From CAVYEM01 sp963767635 (GTDB taxonomy: Bacteria; Vulcanimicrobiota; Vulcanimicrobiia; Vulcanimicrobiales; Vulcanimicrobiaceae): a stretch of 64,000 nucleotides of DNA. The DNA lies in the NCBI GenBank assembly GCA_963767635.1, contig CAVYEM010000001.1, positions 1,860,001-1,924,000 of the forward strand, written 5' to 3'. Under the pieces are notes generated by a model. That model did not search any database. It was not told where the DNA came from and saw only the letters and a program-made list of their open reading frames with translations. Shown piece after piece: positions 44,147 to 54,143 of the stretch. The position numbers were made by a program, and so were the translations under genes. How positions within the stretch are numbered: position 1 is the stretch's first letter; every line of letters starts with the position of its first letter.

Positions 44147-45125
44147 CGCTTCGACAAAGCGCCTGCGCGAAGCGCAGTCCTGAGCGAGCGTAGCGAAGTC
44201 GAAGGGTCAGCGTGACAAGCGCGGGGTCAGCGTGACAGCGTGCTTCGACAAAGCGCCTGCGCGAAGCGCAGTCCTGAGCGAGCGTAGCGAAGTCGAAGGG
44301 TCAGCGTGACAGCGCGCTTCGACAAAGCGCCTGCGCGAAGCGCAGTCCTGAGCGAGCGTAGCGAAGTCGAAGGGTCAGCGTGACAGGCGCGCGGTCAGCG
44401 TGACAGCGCGCTTCGACAAAGCGCCTGCGCGAAGCGCAGTCCTGAGCGAGCGTAGCGAGTCGAAGGGTCAGCGTGACCGCGCTTCGACAGGCTCAGCGTG
44501 ACAGCGCGCTTCGACAGGGTCAGCGTGACAGCGCGCTTCGACAAAGCGCCTGCGCGAAGCGCAGTCCTGAGCGAGCGTAGCGAGTCGAAGGGTCAGCGTG
44601 ACAAGCGCGGGGTCAGCGTGACAGCGTGCTTCGACAAAGCGCCTGCGCGAAGCGCAGTCCTGAGCGAGCGTAGCGAGTCGAAGGGTCAGCGTGACAAGCG
44701 CGGGGTCAGCGTGACAGCGTGCTTCGACAAAGCGCCTGCGCGAAGCGCAGTCCTGAGCGAGCGTAGCGAAGTCGAAGGGTCAGCGTGACAAGCGTAGCGA
44801 CGCTTCGACAGGCTCAGCGTGACAAGAGAACGGGCTCAGCGTGACAAGAGACGGCGCTTCGACGGGCTCAGCGTGACAAATGCGGCTCAGCGTGACAAAG
44901 AACATTCTTCGACAAGCTCAGAATGACAAAAGCGGGTCAGCGTGACAGCGCTTCGACGGGCTCAGCGTGACAAAGACGGCTCAGCGTGACAAATTCGACA
45001 GGCTCAGCGTGACGCGATTCAGGGCTCAGCGTGACAAATGCGGCTCAGCGTGACAGCGCTTCGACAGGCTCAGCGTGACAAGAGAGGGGCTCAGCGTGAC
45101 AAGAGAGCCGGCTCAGCGTGGCAAA
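44147..45125 (+). repeat. Repeat array 10, with seven hairpin-type long units
   Basis: The largest array. Seven copies of the long unit begin near 44147, 44240, 44311, 44407, 44535, 44627 and 44720. Each holds the perfect hairpin CTGCGC-GAA-GCGCAG, and the unit ends CTTCGAC/GTCGAAG can also pair. Between them are stripped copies, GGTCAGCGTGACA and GGCTCAGCGTGACA. The last unit overlaps the end of the DUF1611 gene and provides its stop. Confidence 0.95.
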
Positions 45126-46198
45126 AGACAAACTTTATCGGTCCGTGACAACGCCGCGAGCAGCGCGCCCCAAATTTTCGCCCCGCCGTTGCGGACGGGA
45201 TCGTCTGCGGGCAACCCCGTATCGCGTTCTGCATCCGAAATTGCTTTTGCAGCGTCAGGTGCATCGAGCGCCGACGTATCGAGAACGATCGCGGCGACGC
45301 GTGCGAATTTGACGTGACGAAGCATCGCTTCATGCGCCTGCACCAAATCCGGAAGGCTCGGAATCTCGTTCTCGAATCCGTCGATGCACACCGTATTCGG
45401 CCGATGACAGAGAACCAAAGCGTCGGGTGCGCTACCGAACAACAGTCCGAACGTGACAGGCGCATAGGCAGGGTGAAAGATCGAGCCTTGCCCTTCGACC
45501 AGCAGCACTTCGCTATCCGGTGCGGCGCCCAGCACCAATTGCTCGGCCGCACCGGTCACGAAATCCGAAATAACGCGATCGACGCAGATTCCGCGGCCCG
45601 CGATGACGATGCCGGTTTGTCCGGTTGCCAGAAACTCCGCCCGCGTTCCGGTGGCCCGCGCGGCGCGTTCGATTTCAAGCATTGCGGTCATCTTGCCGAC
45701 GCAACAGTCGCTGCCTACGGCTAACACGACGTTTTGCGCGACGTCGTACACCGCCCCACTGAAGATCGGAACGGTTCCCACGCGGCGCACGTCCCACAAT
45801 CGCGCGCCGCTTCGCGCAGCGCGCACGGCAATTTCAGGATCCTCGGCGAGAAATTCGTGCAGCCCGTTGACGACTTCCAAGCCGGCATCGACGGCTTGCA
45901 GGACGATCTCGCGCATCGCCGCCGGGAAAATTCCGCCGACGGTCGCAACGCCGATCAGCAGTGACGTCGGCTCGTACGCCAGGGCCTCCGTAAGCGTAGA
46001 GACAATGGGCGCGTCGCTCGCGAGCTCGGGTACGGCTTCCCGGACGTTCTTGCCGGCGTGCTGCGAATCGATCACCACCGCAACCTGCTCCGGCCGGAAC
46101 CGGATGATGCCGTGCGCCGTCTTTCCGAATAGGGGATCGGTGAGATACCCTTCCGCCAGTACGGCATACCGCCGGTTGTAGTTGTGCGGGTCCCGCAT
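45113..46198 (-). CDS. DUF1611 family protein, DgcN-like (D-glutamate N-acetyltransferase candidate)
   Basis: 361 residues from ATG 46198 (AAAGG eight bases upstream). N-terminal Rossmann-like part: AVLAEGYLTDPLFGKTAHGI, VVIDSQHAGK, LLIGVATVGGIFPAAMREIV. C-terminal P-loop domain: VLAVGSDCCVGKMTAMLEIE (Walker A, residues 162-171), EFLATGQTGIVIAGRGICVD, LLVEGQGSIFHPAYAPVTFG, LVLCHRPNT. DUF1611 genes sit beside enolase-family epimerases in many genomes, and the DgcN/DgcA pair has been described for D-glutamate catabolism (as I recall). Here the epimerase is 5 kb away in the divergent operon. The last codons TTG CCA CGC TGA are repeat sequence. Confidence 0.85.
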   Translation of the reverse strand: MRDPHNYNRRYAVLAEGYLTDPLFGKTAHGIIRFRPEQVAVVIDSQHAGKNVREAVPELASDAPIVSTLTEALAYEPTSLLIGVATVGGIFPAAMREIVLQAVDAGLEVVNGLHEFLAEDPEIAVRAARSGARLWDVRRVGTVPIFSGAVYDVAQNVVLAVGSDCCVGKMTAMLEIERAARATGTRAEFLATGQTGIVIAGRGICVDRVISDFVTGAAEQLVLGAAPDSEVLLVEGQGSIFHPAYAPVTFGLLFGSAPDALVLCHRPNTVCIDGFENEIPSLPDLVQAHEAMLRHVKFARVAAIVLDTSALDAPDAAKAISDAERDTGLPADDPVRNGGAKIWGALLAALSRTDKVCLLPR

Positions 46199-46285
46199 CG
46201 TGCGACCTTTCAAACTCGGTAAGCGAAAATTTCGTCATCGCCGGCGTTTTTTCGTCGCCGCCGCAACTCCTCTGCGAGGGGGCCA

Positions 46286-46312
46286 TGGTTCGACAGGCTC
46301 ACCATGACAAAG
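46286..46312 (+). repeat. Single degenerate repeat unit in the DUF1611/TonB intergenic region
   Basis: TTCGACAGGCTCACCATGACAAAG, so one unit with two changes, between the two divergent genes. Confidence 0.75.
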
Positions 46313-46346
46313 GTGAATCCGCTCGCTAAATCAGGCCTTCCCTAGC

Positions 46347-46384
46347 GCAGGTTCTTGCCCGCGTCGCAGGTTCTTGCCCGCGTC
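46347..46384 (+). repeat. Tandem 2 x 19-bp duplication
   Basis: GCAGGTTCTTGCCCGCGTC occurs twice head to tail. The second copy contributes the TTGCCC that I take as the -35 box of the receptor gene. Confidence 0.9.
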
Positions 46385-46401
46385 GATGAGGGCGATAGTA
46401 T
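46374..46401 (+). promoter_or_regulatory. Probable promoter of the TonB-type receptor operon
   Basis: TTGCCC (46374-46379), a 16-base spacer and TAGTAT (46396-46401). It implies a leader of about 90 bases before the ATG at 46499. Confidence 0.4.
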
Positions 46402-46431
46402 TTTGCTGCACAGGGTGATTTTTAGAGGATC

Positions 46432-46473
46432 GGTCCCGGAGGGGGATAAGAGAACCCGGTTACGCTTGGGACC
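46432..46473 (+). promoter_or_regulatory. Possible structured 5' leader of the receptor gene
   Basis: GGTCCC (46432-46437) pairs with GGGACC (46468-46473). Inside, GGGGG-ATAAGAGAA-CCC can form a second stem. The structure ends 25 bases before the receptor start. It does not match a riboswitch I know. Confidence 0.35.
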
Positions 46474-46498
46474 TACGTCGGAACGGAGTTTTGCGGTT

Positions 46499-49400
46499 AT
46501 GCGGAAATTTAGCGGACGTGCCGTTGTCCTGGTTGCGGCGATCATCTATGGCTGGCTCGCCGCAGGACCATTGCCGGCAGCGGCTGCGGCCAACACGAGC
46601 ACCATCGCCGGAACGGTTAATGGCGCAAACGGCGCCCCGATCGCCGGAGCGCGCGTGATCCTCACCGGAGTCCAGCGCATGGCGCAGACGACCGATCAAA
46701 CCGGAGCGTTCAAGTTTACCGATGTGCCGACGGGCCTCTATACGATGCTCGTCAGCAAAGCAGGCTACGAGACGTACGAAAACCAGAGCATCGGCGCGTT
46801 TACCGGTGAAACGCTGACCGTAAACGTGACGCTTACGGCATCGTCTTTTTCGTCGCTGCGCACGATCGCGAGCGTGTCGACGAATGCGCCCGGCGTCGCG
46901 CCGATGAATAAATCCACTGCATCGATCAGCAGAATTTCGGGCCAGGTCTTCGCCAATCAAGGGCAGCAACAGGTCTCGAAAATCCTTAACGAAACGCCCG
47001 GCATCATTACCTCACCGTATAACGCCGGCGGTCCCAGCGGCAATCCGAGCAACGGCGCTTCGCCTGCCTCGCCTCAGACTCCGCAAATTCGCGGCGCCTT
47101 GCCGTACGAAACCGAATCGCTGATCGACGGCCATCCTGTTTCGGTTGGCTCCGTCGGTACCTATTCGCCGACTCTCCTCAACCCCTGGTTGCTGCAAGAC
47201 GTCGAACTGGTCAAAGGCCCGGGGTCGATGCCGGAGGAGATCAACTACGCGATCAACGGCACGATCAACTATCGCACGCTGGAGCCGACCGTTCAGAGTA
47301 AGCACTCCGCAATGTTGGGTTACGACAACTATGGCGGCGTCTTCACGGGTTTTAAGGCGACTGGTTTTACGTCGAACCACAAACTCGGCTACGCCGTCGG
47401 CTACGTGACCAACGGCGCGCCCGGACCGCTGAATAACTACTCCTTTAACGCGACGCAGACTTCCACTTACCAGCGGCCCGCCGGGCGGCCCATATTACGT
47501 GAACGGGCAGCAACTTGCGATGATCGGTTCTCCCGTCGGTTTAGGGGCTGCACCGGCCAAACTAGCGCCGTACGACGGCATGGGATTGAACTTTGCCGAC
47601 CCGGTGGTCGGGTGTTGTTTTAAGAGCGACACCGGCTATCACTCGACGTCCGAACTGGCGAAGCTCGTTTATAATTTCTCGAACGGCACGTCGTTCACGC
47701 TTTCCTATCTCGGCGGCCAGAGCATGTACGGCAACGGAGATCCGGGGTTCTATTCCGACTCGCTCGTCGCGAACACCGGCCTGCCCGCCGCGTATTTTTC
47801 ACCATGCGGTACCGATTCCGCAAGCGCTCCTCTCAACTGCAATCCGCTTGCAAGCGGAGCGTCGTCCTATAACTGCACGACGACCGGTACGAGCCATGCT
47901 CCCGCGTGCAGTTCTCCTGTGCCGTTCGACCTCACTTCGGTCAACGGCGCGGGGCACACGTGGACGCAGCAGAATCTCTTCCAAGGCGAGTTTCGCACGA
48001 CGCTTGGAAGAACCGGAACGGTGCTCGCGCGGTACTACACCGGCTCGCTCAATGATTACGCCCTGCTGGGATCGACAAGCTCGCGACTGGCGTACTCGTT
48101 GAATACCTGGGGTACGATCCCGCTCTGCCCGACCGGCACAACGTTCAATCCGAGCCCGCCGAGCGCCACGAATCCGAGCGGACTTCAATGCCTGACTCCA
48201 TCGCAAGGCGTCGTCGCACCGGTGAACACCACATTTACCGGCCAGAAGGTTGATTTCTCGACCGCCATTCAGCCGAACACGGTTACGACGAACGATGCGA
48301 TGAGCGGCGAGACGGTCGAACTGCAGGAGCTGCTGGGCGACAATACGGTGACGCTGGCCTACGACCGCTCCGAGCAGGCATCGTCGTTGACGGAGAGTGA
48401 GCCGTCCGTCGGCATCATCATCAACAGTCCGTTCAAAGGATCGAGCCAGACCTTCCAGACGTTCTCGCTGCGCGGCAACATCCTGCTCAGCCCGAAGCTG
48501 CACCTGAACACCGGCGATTACGCGATCAACTATCTGAGCCACTATAGCCTCGACAAAGGCGCGACGTGGAACAATTCCAAACATACGTACAACGAGCCGC
48601 GCTTAGCGTTCACGTGGCTTCCCAACAATGACACGGCGCTTCGCTTCTCGACCGGCGGATCGGTCGCACCGCCGTACATCAGTTTGGTTTCTTCGGGCGG
48701 TGCACAGTTCAGCCAGATCATCGGCGGCGTCCCGGCGGCCGGCTATACACTCAATGCAAATAACGGCGACATCAATGCGGAGACGGCATGGAGCTACGAT
48801 CTGGGTCTCGACCGCCGTGTCGAGCGCTCCACGTCCGTTTCGCTCGATCTTTACCTCACGAACCTAAAGAACATGTTTTTGACTCAGACTTCGAGCGTTT
48901 CGCTGGCGCAAGCCGCGACGTATGGGGTCGGCTGTCTGAACCTGCCGTGCGAGATATCGGAAACGGCGAATCTCGGCCACGCCCGGTATCAGGGTATCGA
49001 GCTGGCCGTAAATCACACGCCGCTGTTCGGTCTGGGCGGGAGGTTGCAGGGCTCGTTCCAGCGCGCCTACACGTACGACCTGCCGCCGTACTTCTATTGC
49101 GCCGGTTCCGTCGATCCAACCACCGGCAAAACAATTCCCCCGGGACCGGGCTGCCTCTATAATACGAACCTCGCCGTGATTCCCAACGTGAACTTCGGCG
49201 GCCAGCCTACCGGACTGGCGGGAGCTCCGAACGGCATCGGCAGCGCGCGCGTGCCGTACGCGACCGGTTACGGCGAACTCAATTGGACGGGACACAACGG
49301 CCAATACTACAACCTCGGAATAACCTACTTCGGCAACAACAACAGACTACAACGTGCCGCCGTTCGCCGTGGTCTCGGGCAACATTCGCTTCAACGTCAA

Positions 49401-49620
49401 CAACCGCGGAACCAGGCTGCAGCTCTCCGGCGACAATCTCACCAACGCCTATGCGAATCCGTACGTCGGCTTCTTCAACGGCAGCCCGCTGCCGCTCGTC
49501 AGCGGCGCAATGCAGACGAATCCGTTGACCGGGGCGTACCAACCCGCTTATGCCGCCGTAACGCCTGAGGGCAATTACGGACCGGCGACCATCCGTATCA
49601 TCCTCACGCAGGACTTCTAA
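46499..49620 (+). CDS. TonB-dependent receptor-like outer-membrane protein with CarboxypepD-reg domain, two frameshifts
   Basis: ATG 46499 opens a signal peptide (MRKFSGRAVVLVAAIIYGWL). Then a carboxypeptidase-regulatory-like domain (IAGTVNGANGAPIAGARVIL.. GYETYENQSIGAF), a plug (VSKILNETPGIITSPYNAGG, PQIRGALPYETESLIDGHPV, LLQDVELVKGPGSMPEEINY AINGTINYRT) and a beta-barrel. One shift is near 47490 (resumes GGPYYVNGQQLAMIG) and one near 49345 (resumes VVSGNIRFNVNNRGTRLQLS). The C-terminus IRIILTQDF ends in Phe, the outer-membrane insertion signal. Restored length about 1040 residues. First gene of the peptide cluster, divergent from DUF1611. Confidence 0.85.
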
Positions 49621-49660
49621 CGCCGATGAACGCGCTGCCGGCGGCTGAATTCGCTGCTCG

Positions 49661-51571
49661 ATGAGCCGCTTGCTTTGCGCTTTTCTACTGGTCGCAGGGA
49701 TGCTGGCGACTACCGGGCCCGCACCCGCTTCGTCTGCTCCCCCCGTTACGGCAGCGGATCTGGAGCCGTTTTTCAATGGCTTAGTGCCGTATGCGATCAA
49801 ACGCGACGACATCGCCGGCGCGGTGCTCGTCGTCGTGAAAAACGGCAACATCGTCTTTGCAAAAGGCTACGGATACGCGGACGTCGCCAAACGAACGCCG
49901 ATCATCCCGGATCGTACGCTGTTCCGCCCCGGGTCCGTCTCGAAGCTCTTTACGTGGACGGCGGTCATGCAGCAAGTGCAAGCCGGCAAGATCGATCTGG
50001 ACGCGAACGTCAATAATTATCTCGACTTCCGCATTCCGCCAAAATACGGCAAACCCATCACCATGCGCGACCTGATGACGCACACGCCCGGTTTCGGAGA
50101 AACGCTCCGCGATCTGTTCGTCAAGAAGAAGAACCAGCTCTATCCCCTACGCCAATATCTGATAAAGCGAATGCCGAACCGGATCTTTCCGCCCGGCGAG
50201 ATCATTGCGTACTCCAACTACGGCGCAACGCTTGCCGGGTACATCGTGCAGCGCGTATCCGGCGAGCCGTTCGATGAGTACGTGGCCAAGCACATCTTTC
50301 AGCCGTTAAAGATGAACGACTCGACGTTCGAGCAGCCGCTGCCGCCCAGGCTAGCGGCTCTCATGGCCGATGGCTACACCACTGCTTCGAGCAGAAAGCC
50401 TGCGCCGTTTGAATTCGTCGAGGCCGCTCCGGCCGGTGCGTCGTCGTCCACCGGAACCGACATGGCGCATTTCATGCTCGCGTATTTGAACGGCGGCCGT
50501 TATGACGGCGGCCAAATTCTCAAACCCGCGACGGTCGCGCAGATGTGGACGCTGCAGAAAGCGCCGGCTCCGGGCATGAACGGTTTCGATCTGGGCTTCT
50601 ATCAAGAAAACCGCAACGGCCTGACGATCCTCGGGCACGCCGGCGATACGGACGTCTTCCACAGCGATCTGCATCTGCTGCCGAAGCAGCATATCGGCAT
50701 CTTCATGTCGTTCAACAGCGCCGGCAAAGCCGGCGCGGTCGAAAGCGTGCGCACGCAAATCTTTCGCGAGTTCCTCGATCGCTATTTCCCGTACACGCCC
50801 CACGCGGAGGCGACGCTGCCAAACGCAAAGCGTGACGCGGCACGCGTTGCGGGGTGGTACGAGAGCAGCCGCCGCGAGGAGCGCGCGCTCGGTCTGATCT
50901 TCACGCTGGGGCAAACGTCCGTCTCGCCGCACGCCGACGGCACGATCGAAGTGAGCATGTTGGTCAACGCTGCGCAAGCTCCGCTGCGCTGGCGCGAGGT
51001 CGGGCCGCTCTATTACCGACAAGTCGACGGCCAGGCGCATTTGAAATTCAACACGGACCGGCACGGCAACGTCATCTCCTGGACCAGCGACGACTTCATC
51101 CCCGTGATGATCTTTCAGCGCGTCAACGGTCTGGGGTCGCTCGGCTATCTCAAGCCGATGATCTTCTGCTTCGTCGTCATCCTAATCGTCTCGCTGCTGA
51201 TCCGTTTGGGCGGATGGATCGCGCGCCGCCGCCTCCATTTGAAGCTGGAATTGACCCCGGCCGAACGCTGGGTGCATCTGGCCGCGCGTATCGGTGCGAT
51301 CCTGTTTTTGGGCGCACTCGGCGGATGGGTTGCGGGGCTCTCGGGAGGCGGCTTGACGGAATCCTCGACCGAAATGCTCGTACTCTACGCGATTGGCGTC
51401 CTCGCAATCTTGGGCGGCGGCGCGATTATCGCCGAAACGCTGCTGCGCCTTTTCTATGGCCCCGGAGGATGGCTCGTCCGGCTGGGCGAGATCATCGTCG
51501 GCCTTGCGGCAATATACGGGATCTGGCTTTTTGCGGCGTTCGGTTTGGTGAACTTCGTCACGAACTTTTAA
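49661..51571 (+). CDS. Serine hydrolase (class C beta-lactamase/D-aminopeptidase type) with C-terminal membrane domain
   Basis: 636 residues with signal peptide. Catalytic S92-V-S-K95 in FRPGSVSKLFTWTAVMQQV, YSN in IIAYSNYGATLAGYIVQRVS and a HAGDT triad-like motif (LTILGHAGDTDVFHSDLHLL). After ~480 residues come four membrane helices (IFCFVVILIVSLLIRL, IGAILFLGALGGWVAGLSGG, MLVLYAIGVLAILGGGAIIA, IIVGLAAIYGIWLFAAFGLV). It is anchored with the catalytic part in the periplasm. Its neighbours suggest it removes D-residues or cleaves imported peptides. The epimerase starts three bases after its stop. Confidence 0.88.
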   Translation: MSRLLCAFLLVAGMLATTGPAPASSAPPVTAADLEPFFNGLVPYAIKRDDIAGAVLVVVKNGNIVFAKGYGYADVAKRTPIIPDRTLFRPGSVSKLFTWTAVMQQVQAGKIDLDANVNNYLDFRIPPKYGKPITMRDLMTHTPGFGETLRDLFVKKKNQLYPLRQYLIKRMPNRIFPPGEIIAYSNYGATLAGYIVQRVSGEPFDEYVAKHIFQPLKMNDSTFEQPLPPRLAALMADGYTTASSRKPAPFEFVEAAPAGASSSTGTDMAHFMLAYLNGGRYDGGQILKPATVAQMWTLQKAPAPGMNGFDLGFYQENRNGLTILGHAGDTDVFHSDLHLLPKQHIGIFMSFNSAGKAGAVESVRTQIFREFLDRYFPYTPHAEATLPNAKRDAARVAGWYESSRREERALGLIFTLGQTSVSPHADGTIEVSMLVNAAQAPLRWREVGPLYYRQVDGQAHLKFNTDRHGNVISWTSDDFIPVMIFQRVNGLGSLGYLKPMIFCFVVILIVSLLIRLGGWIARRRLHLKLELTPAERWVHLAARIGAILFLGALGGWVAGLSGGGLTESSTEMLVLYAIGVLAILGGGAIIAETLLRLFYGPGGWLVRLGEIIVGLAAIYGIWLFAAFGLVNFVTNF

Positions 51572-51573
51572 CG

Positions 51574-52578
51574 ATGCAGAGCGCTGGTAAAATTCGAGTC
51601 GAAGTCCGGATCGAACGGTGGCCGATGCGCTTTCCGCTGCGAATCACCGGTTACGAGTTTACGCATCACGAACTCGCGATCGTCGAACTGGAGCAGGACG
51701 GCAAGATGGGCCGGGGTGAGTGCTGCGGCGTCTACTATCGCGACGATTCACCGGAACGATGCCGCCAAGAAGTGCTGCGCATTGCAGATCGCTTGGCAGC
51801 CGGAATCGATCGCGAAGAACTGCTGAACGTGCTTCCCACAGGCGGCGCGCGCAACGCCGTCGATTGCGCCTTGTGGGACTTGGAAGCCAAACTCAAAGGG
51901 CAGCCGGCCTGGCAGATTGCCGGCCTGCGCGAACCGCGGCCACTGATCACCACATGCACGATCGGCGCGGACGAACCGCCGCAAATGGCGATGCGAGCAA
52001 AAGAGTTTGCCGAAGCCCGCGCGCTCAAACTCAAACTCACTGGGAAACCGGAGGACGTGGACCGCGTGCGCGCGGTTCGGGAAGCGCGTCCGGACGTGTG
52101 GTTGGCCGTCGATGCAAACCAAGGGTTTACGCTGCAGTTTCTCGAGCGCGTCCTGCCCGCGTTCGTGGATGCCGGCGTACAGCTCATCGAGCAGCCGCTC
52201 CCAATCGGCAACGAAGTCGATCTCGATTCCGTCGAATCGCCGATTCCGATCGCCGCCGACGAAAGCGCGCAGGATGTCGGAGATCTCGCCGTTCTTCAAG
52301 GCCGCGTCGAGGTGATCAACATCAAACTCGACAAATGCGGGGGATTGACGCGCGCGTTTGAGATGCACGCGGCGGCTCGCCGTATGGGAATGCGCGTCAT
52401 GGTGGGATGCATGGGCGGCACGTCGCTGGCTATGGCGCCTGCATTCATCCTGGGACAACTCTGCGACGTCGTGGATCTCGATGGTCCGCTTTTCCTGACC
52501 CAAGACCGGACGCCGCCCGTGTCGTACGCCGGCGGACAAATTTTCGCGCCTGAAGAGTTGTGGGGCGCCTCGGGATGA
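51574..52578 (+). CDS. Enolase-superfamily dipeptide epimerase / DgcA-like N-acyl-Glu racemase
   Basis: 334 residues. Capping domain MRFPLRITGYEFTHHELAIV, then the barrel with the KxK pair in ALKLKLTG, metal ligands in VWLAVDANQGF (Asp), VQLIEQPLP (Glu), IAADESAQD (Asp) and the second base in VEVINIKLDKCGGLTRAFEM; VGCMGGTSLAMAPAF closes the site. This is the L-Ala-D/L-Glu epimerase branch, which also contains DgcA. With DUF1611 nearby it could racemise N-acetyl-D-Glu or epimerise murein dipeptides. No signal peptide, so cytoplasmic. Confidence 0.88.
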   Translation: MQSAGKIRVEVRIERWPMRFPLRITGYEFTHHELAIVELEQDGKMGRGECCGVYYRDDSPERCRQEVLRIADRLAAGIDREELLNVLPTGGARNAVDCALWDLEAKLKGQPAWQIAGLREPRPLITTCTIGADEPPQMAMRAKEFAEARALKLKLTGKPEDVDRVRAVREARPDVWLAVDANQGFTLQFLERVLPAFVDAGVQLIEQPLPIGNEVDLDSVESPIPIAADESAQDVGDLAVLQGRVEVINIKLDKCGGLTRAFEMHAAARRMGMRVMVGCMGGTSLAMAPAFILGQLCDVVDLDGPLFLTQDRTPPVSYAGGQIFAPEELWGASG

Positions 52579-54143
52579 ACCGCGCCCTTGCGGCCGGCTT
52601 CGCGCTGATCCTTTTGGCCGCATCGGCATGCACGTCGCAAGGGCATCGCAGCAAACCGCCAACGCAAATGATCGTCGCGGTGAGCATCGATCCCGCGTCG
52701 CTCAATGAGCTTCTTATAGAAGGCCAGACGACGGCGACGATCGTGCCGCTGATCTACTCGTATCTGCTCACGATCGACGGTGACGGCGCACTGGTTCCCG
52801 ACGTTGCAACCGAAGTGCCGACGCTTGCAAACAAGGGCATATCGTCCGACGGTTTGACGATCACGTATCGTCTGCGCAAAAACGTCAAATGGCAGGACGG
52901 CGCTCCGCTCACAGCGCGTGACGTGGTCTTCAGCTACGATGCGGTCATGAACCCGCGAAACAACGTACCCTCGCGGGATGGGTACGGAGAGATACGCCGC
53001 GTTCAAGCGGTGAACGACTATACGGTGCGCGTGACGCTCAAACGGCCGTACGCTCCGATTCTGAGCTGGTTTCTCGCGCCGAATCAAAACTACGGCATTC
53101 TCCCGGCGCATTTGCTGGCGCGCTATCCGGATCTCAATCACGTGCCGTACAACGCGCGCCCGGTCGGTTCGGGGCCGTATCGCGTTGCCGAATGGGTGCG
53201 AGGAGATCATTTGCGGCTCGTGCGAAATACATCGTACTACAGCGGGCCGCCGCCAATCCCGGAAATAACGCTCAAGTTCATCGCCGACTCAAACACGATT
53301 CTCAACCAGCTTCGTACCGGCGAGGTGAACGGTTATCTCAACGCAGATTCGGCATTTCTGCGCGAATACGAGCAGATTCCGCGGCTCGCCGTGCGGCGAG
53401 TGCGTATCGGGGGTATGGGCACGCTGATGTTCAACGTGGCGGATCCGGCGGTTCGCGACGTCCGCGTGCGAAGGGCGATCGCGCAGTCGCTGAACTTGCC
53501 GGAGATCGTGCGCAACGCTACGCGGGGCGCGCAGGTGACGACGCAGGCGAACCGCGGCCTTTTCAGTTGGGGATACGATGCCTCGCTGCGCGAATCGCCG
53601 TACGATCCGGCTAATGCAAGGCGTTTGCTGACGGCCGCCCGAACTCCCCGCACGCTGCTGTTTGAAACGGTCTCCGGCAATTCCGTCTATGCGTCCGTCG
53701 GCGTTCAAGTGCAGCAAGCATTGCGCCCGCTCGGAATTACGGTGGTGATGCGATCCTCCACGCCCGCGCTGTTCTACGCGCCTGCCGCGGATGGCGGCCC
53801 GATGTTCGGCGGCAAGTTTCAGATCGCGTTTACCGAAATTCTTACGCCCGCGGACCCCGATACGCAGTGGTACCTCGGATGCGCGCAAGCCGCACCCAAC
53901 GGTTTCAATTTAAGCCGCTTCTGCGATCCCGTTACCGACCGCGCAGAAGCGGCGGGTATCGCGAATTACTCTGCGCCGGTCCGGAGAAAATACGCCTCGA
54001 TCGTGCAGCAGCGCGTCGCATTGCTGCTGCCGTACGTGCCGCTTTGGCAAACGAACGAGACCTTCATCGTGCCGAAAACCCTGCGAGGCTTTGACCCCTC
54101 GCCCGAGTCGCCGCTATGGAACGCCGGCCGTTGGAGCCTCTGA
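52575..54143 (+). CDS. ABC transporter peptide-binding lipoprotein (SBP family 5)
   Basis: 522 residues. ATG overlaps the epimerase stop by four bases (ATGA). Lipobox LLAASAC with lipidated Cys at ~19. Family 5 blocks: IVAVSIDPASLNELL, PDVATEVPTL, DGLTITYRLRKNVKWQDGAP, LTARDVVFSYDAVMNP, PVGSGPYRVAEWVRGDHLRL, VRRAIAQSLNLPEIV and PYVPLWQTNETFIVPKTLRG. It should bind oligopeptides in the periplasm. No permease or ATPase genes lie next to it, so they must be elsewhere. Its end overlaps the convergent hydrolase by 30 bases. Confidence 0.92.
   Translation: MNRALAAGFALILLAASACTSQGHRSKPPTQMIVAVSIDPASLNELLIEGQTTATIVPLIYSYLLTIDGDGALVPDVATEVPTLANKGISSDGLTITYRLRKNVKWQDGAPLTARDVVFSYDAVMNPRNNVPSRDGYGEIRRVQAVNDYTVRVTLKRPYAPILSWFLAPNQNYGILPAHLLARYPDLNHVPYNARPVGSGPYRVAEWVRGDHLRLVRNTSYYSGPPPIPEITLKFIADSNTILNQLRTGEVNGYLNADSAFLREYEQIPRLAVRRVRIGGMGTLMFNVADPAVRDVRVRRAIAQSLNLPEIVRNATRGAQVTTQANRGLFSWGYDASLRESPYDPANARRLLTAARTPRTLLFETVSGNSVYASVGVQVQQALRPLGITVVMRSSTPALFYAPAADGGPMFGGKFQIAFTEILTPADPDTQWYLGCAQAAPNGFNLSRFCDPVTDRAEAAGIANYSAPVRRKYASIVQQRVALLLPYVPLWQTNETFIVPKTLRGFDPSPESPLWNAGRWSL

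Noticed and set aside
44147..45125. CRISPR array
   Set aside because: Linkers are short, of very unequal length and themselves repetitive; no unique spacers and no cas genes.
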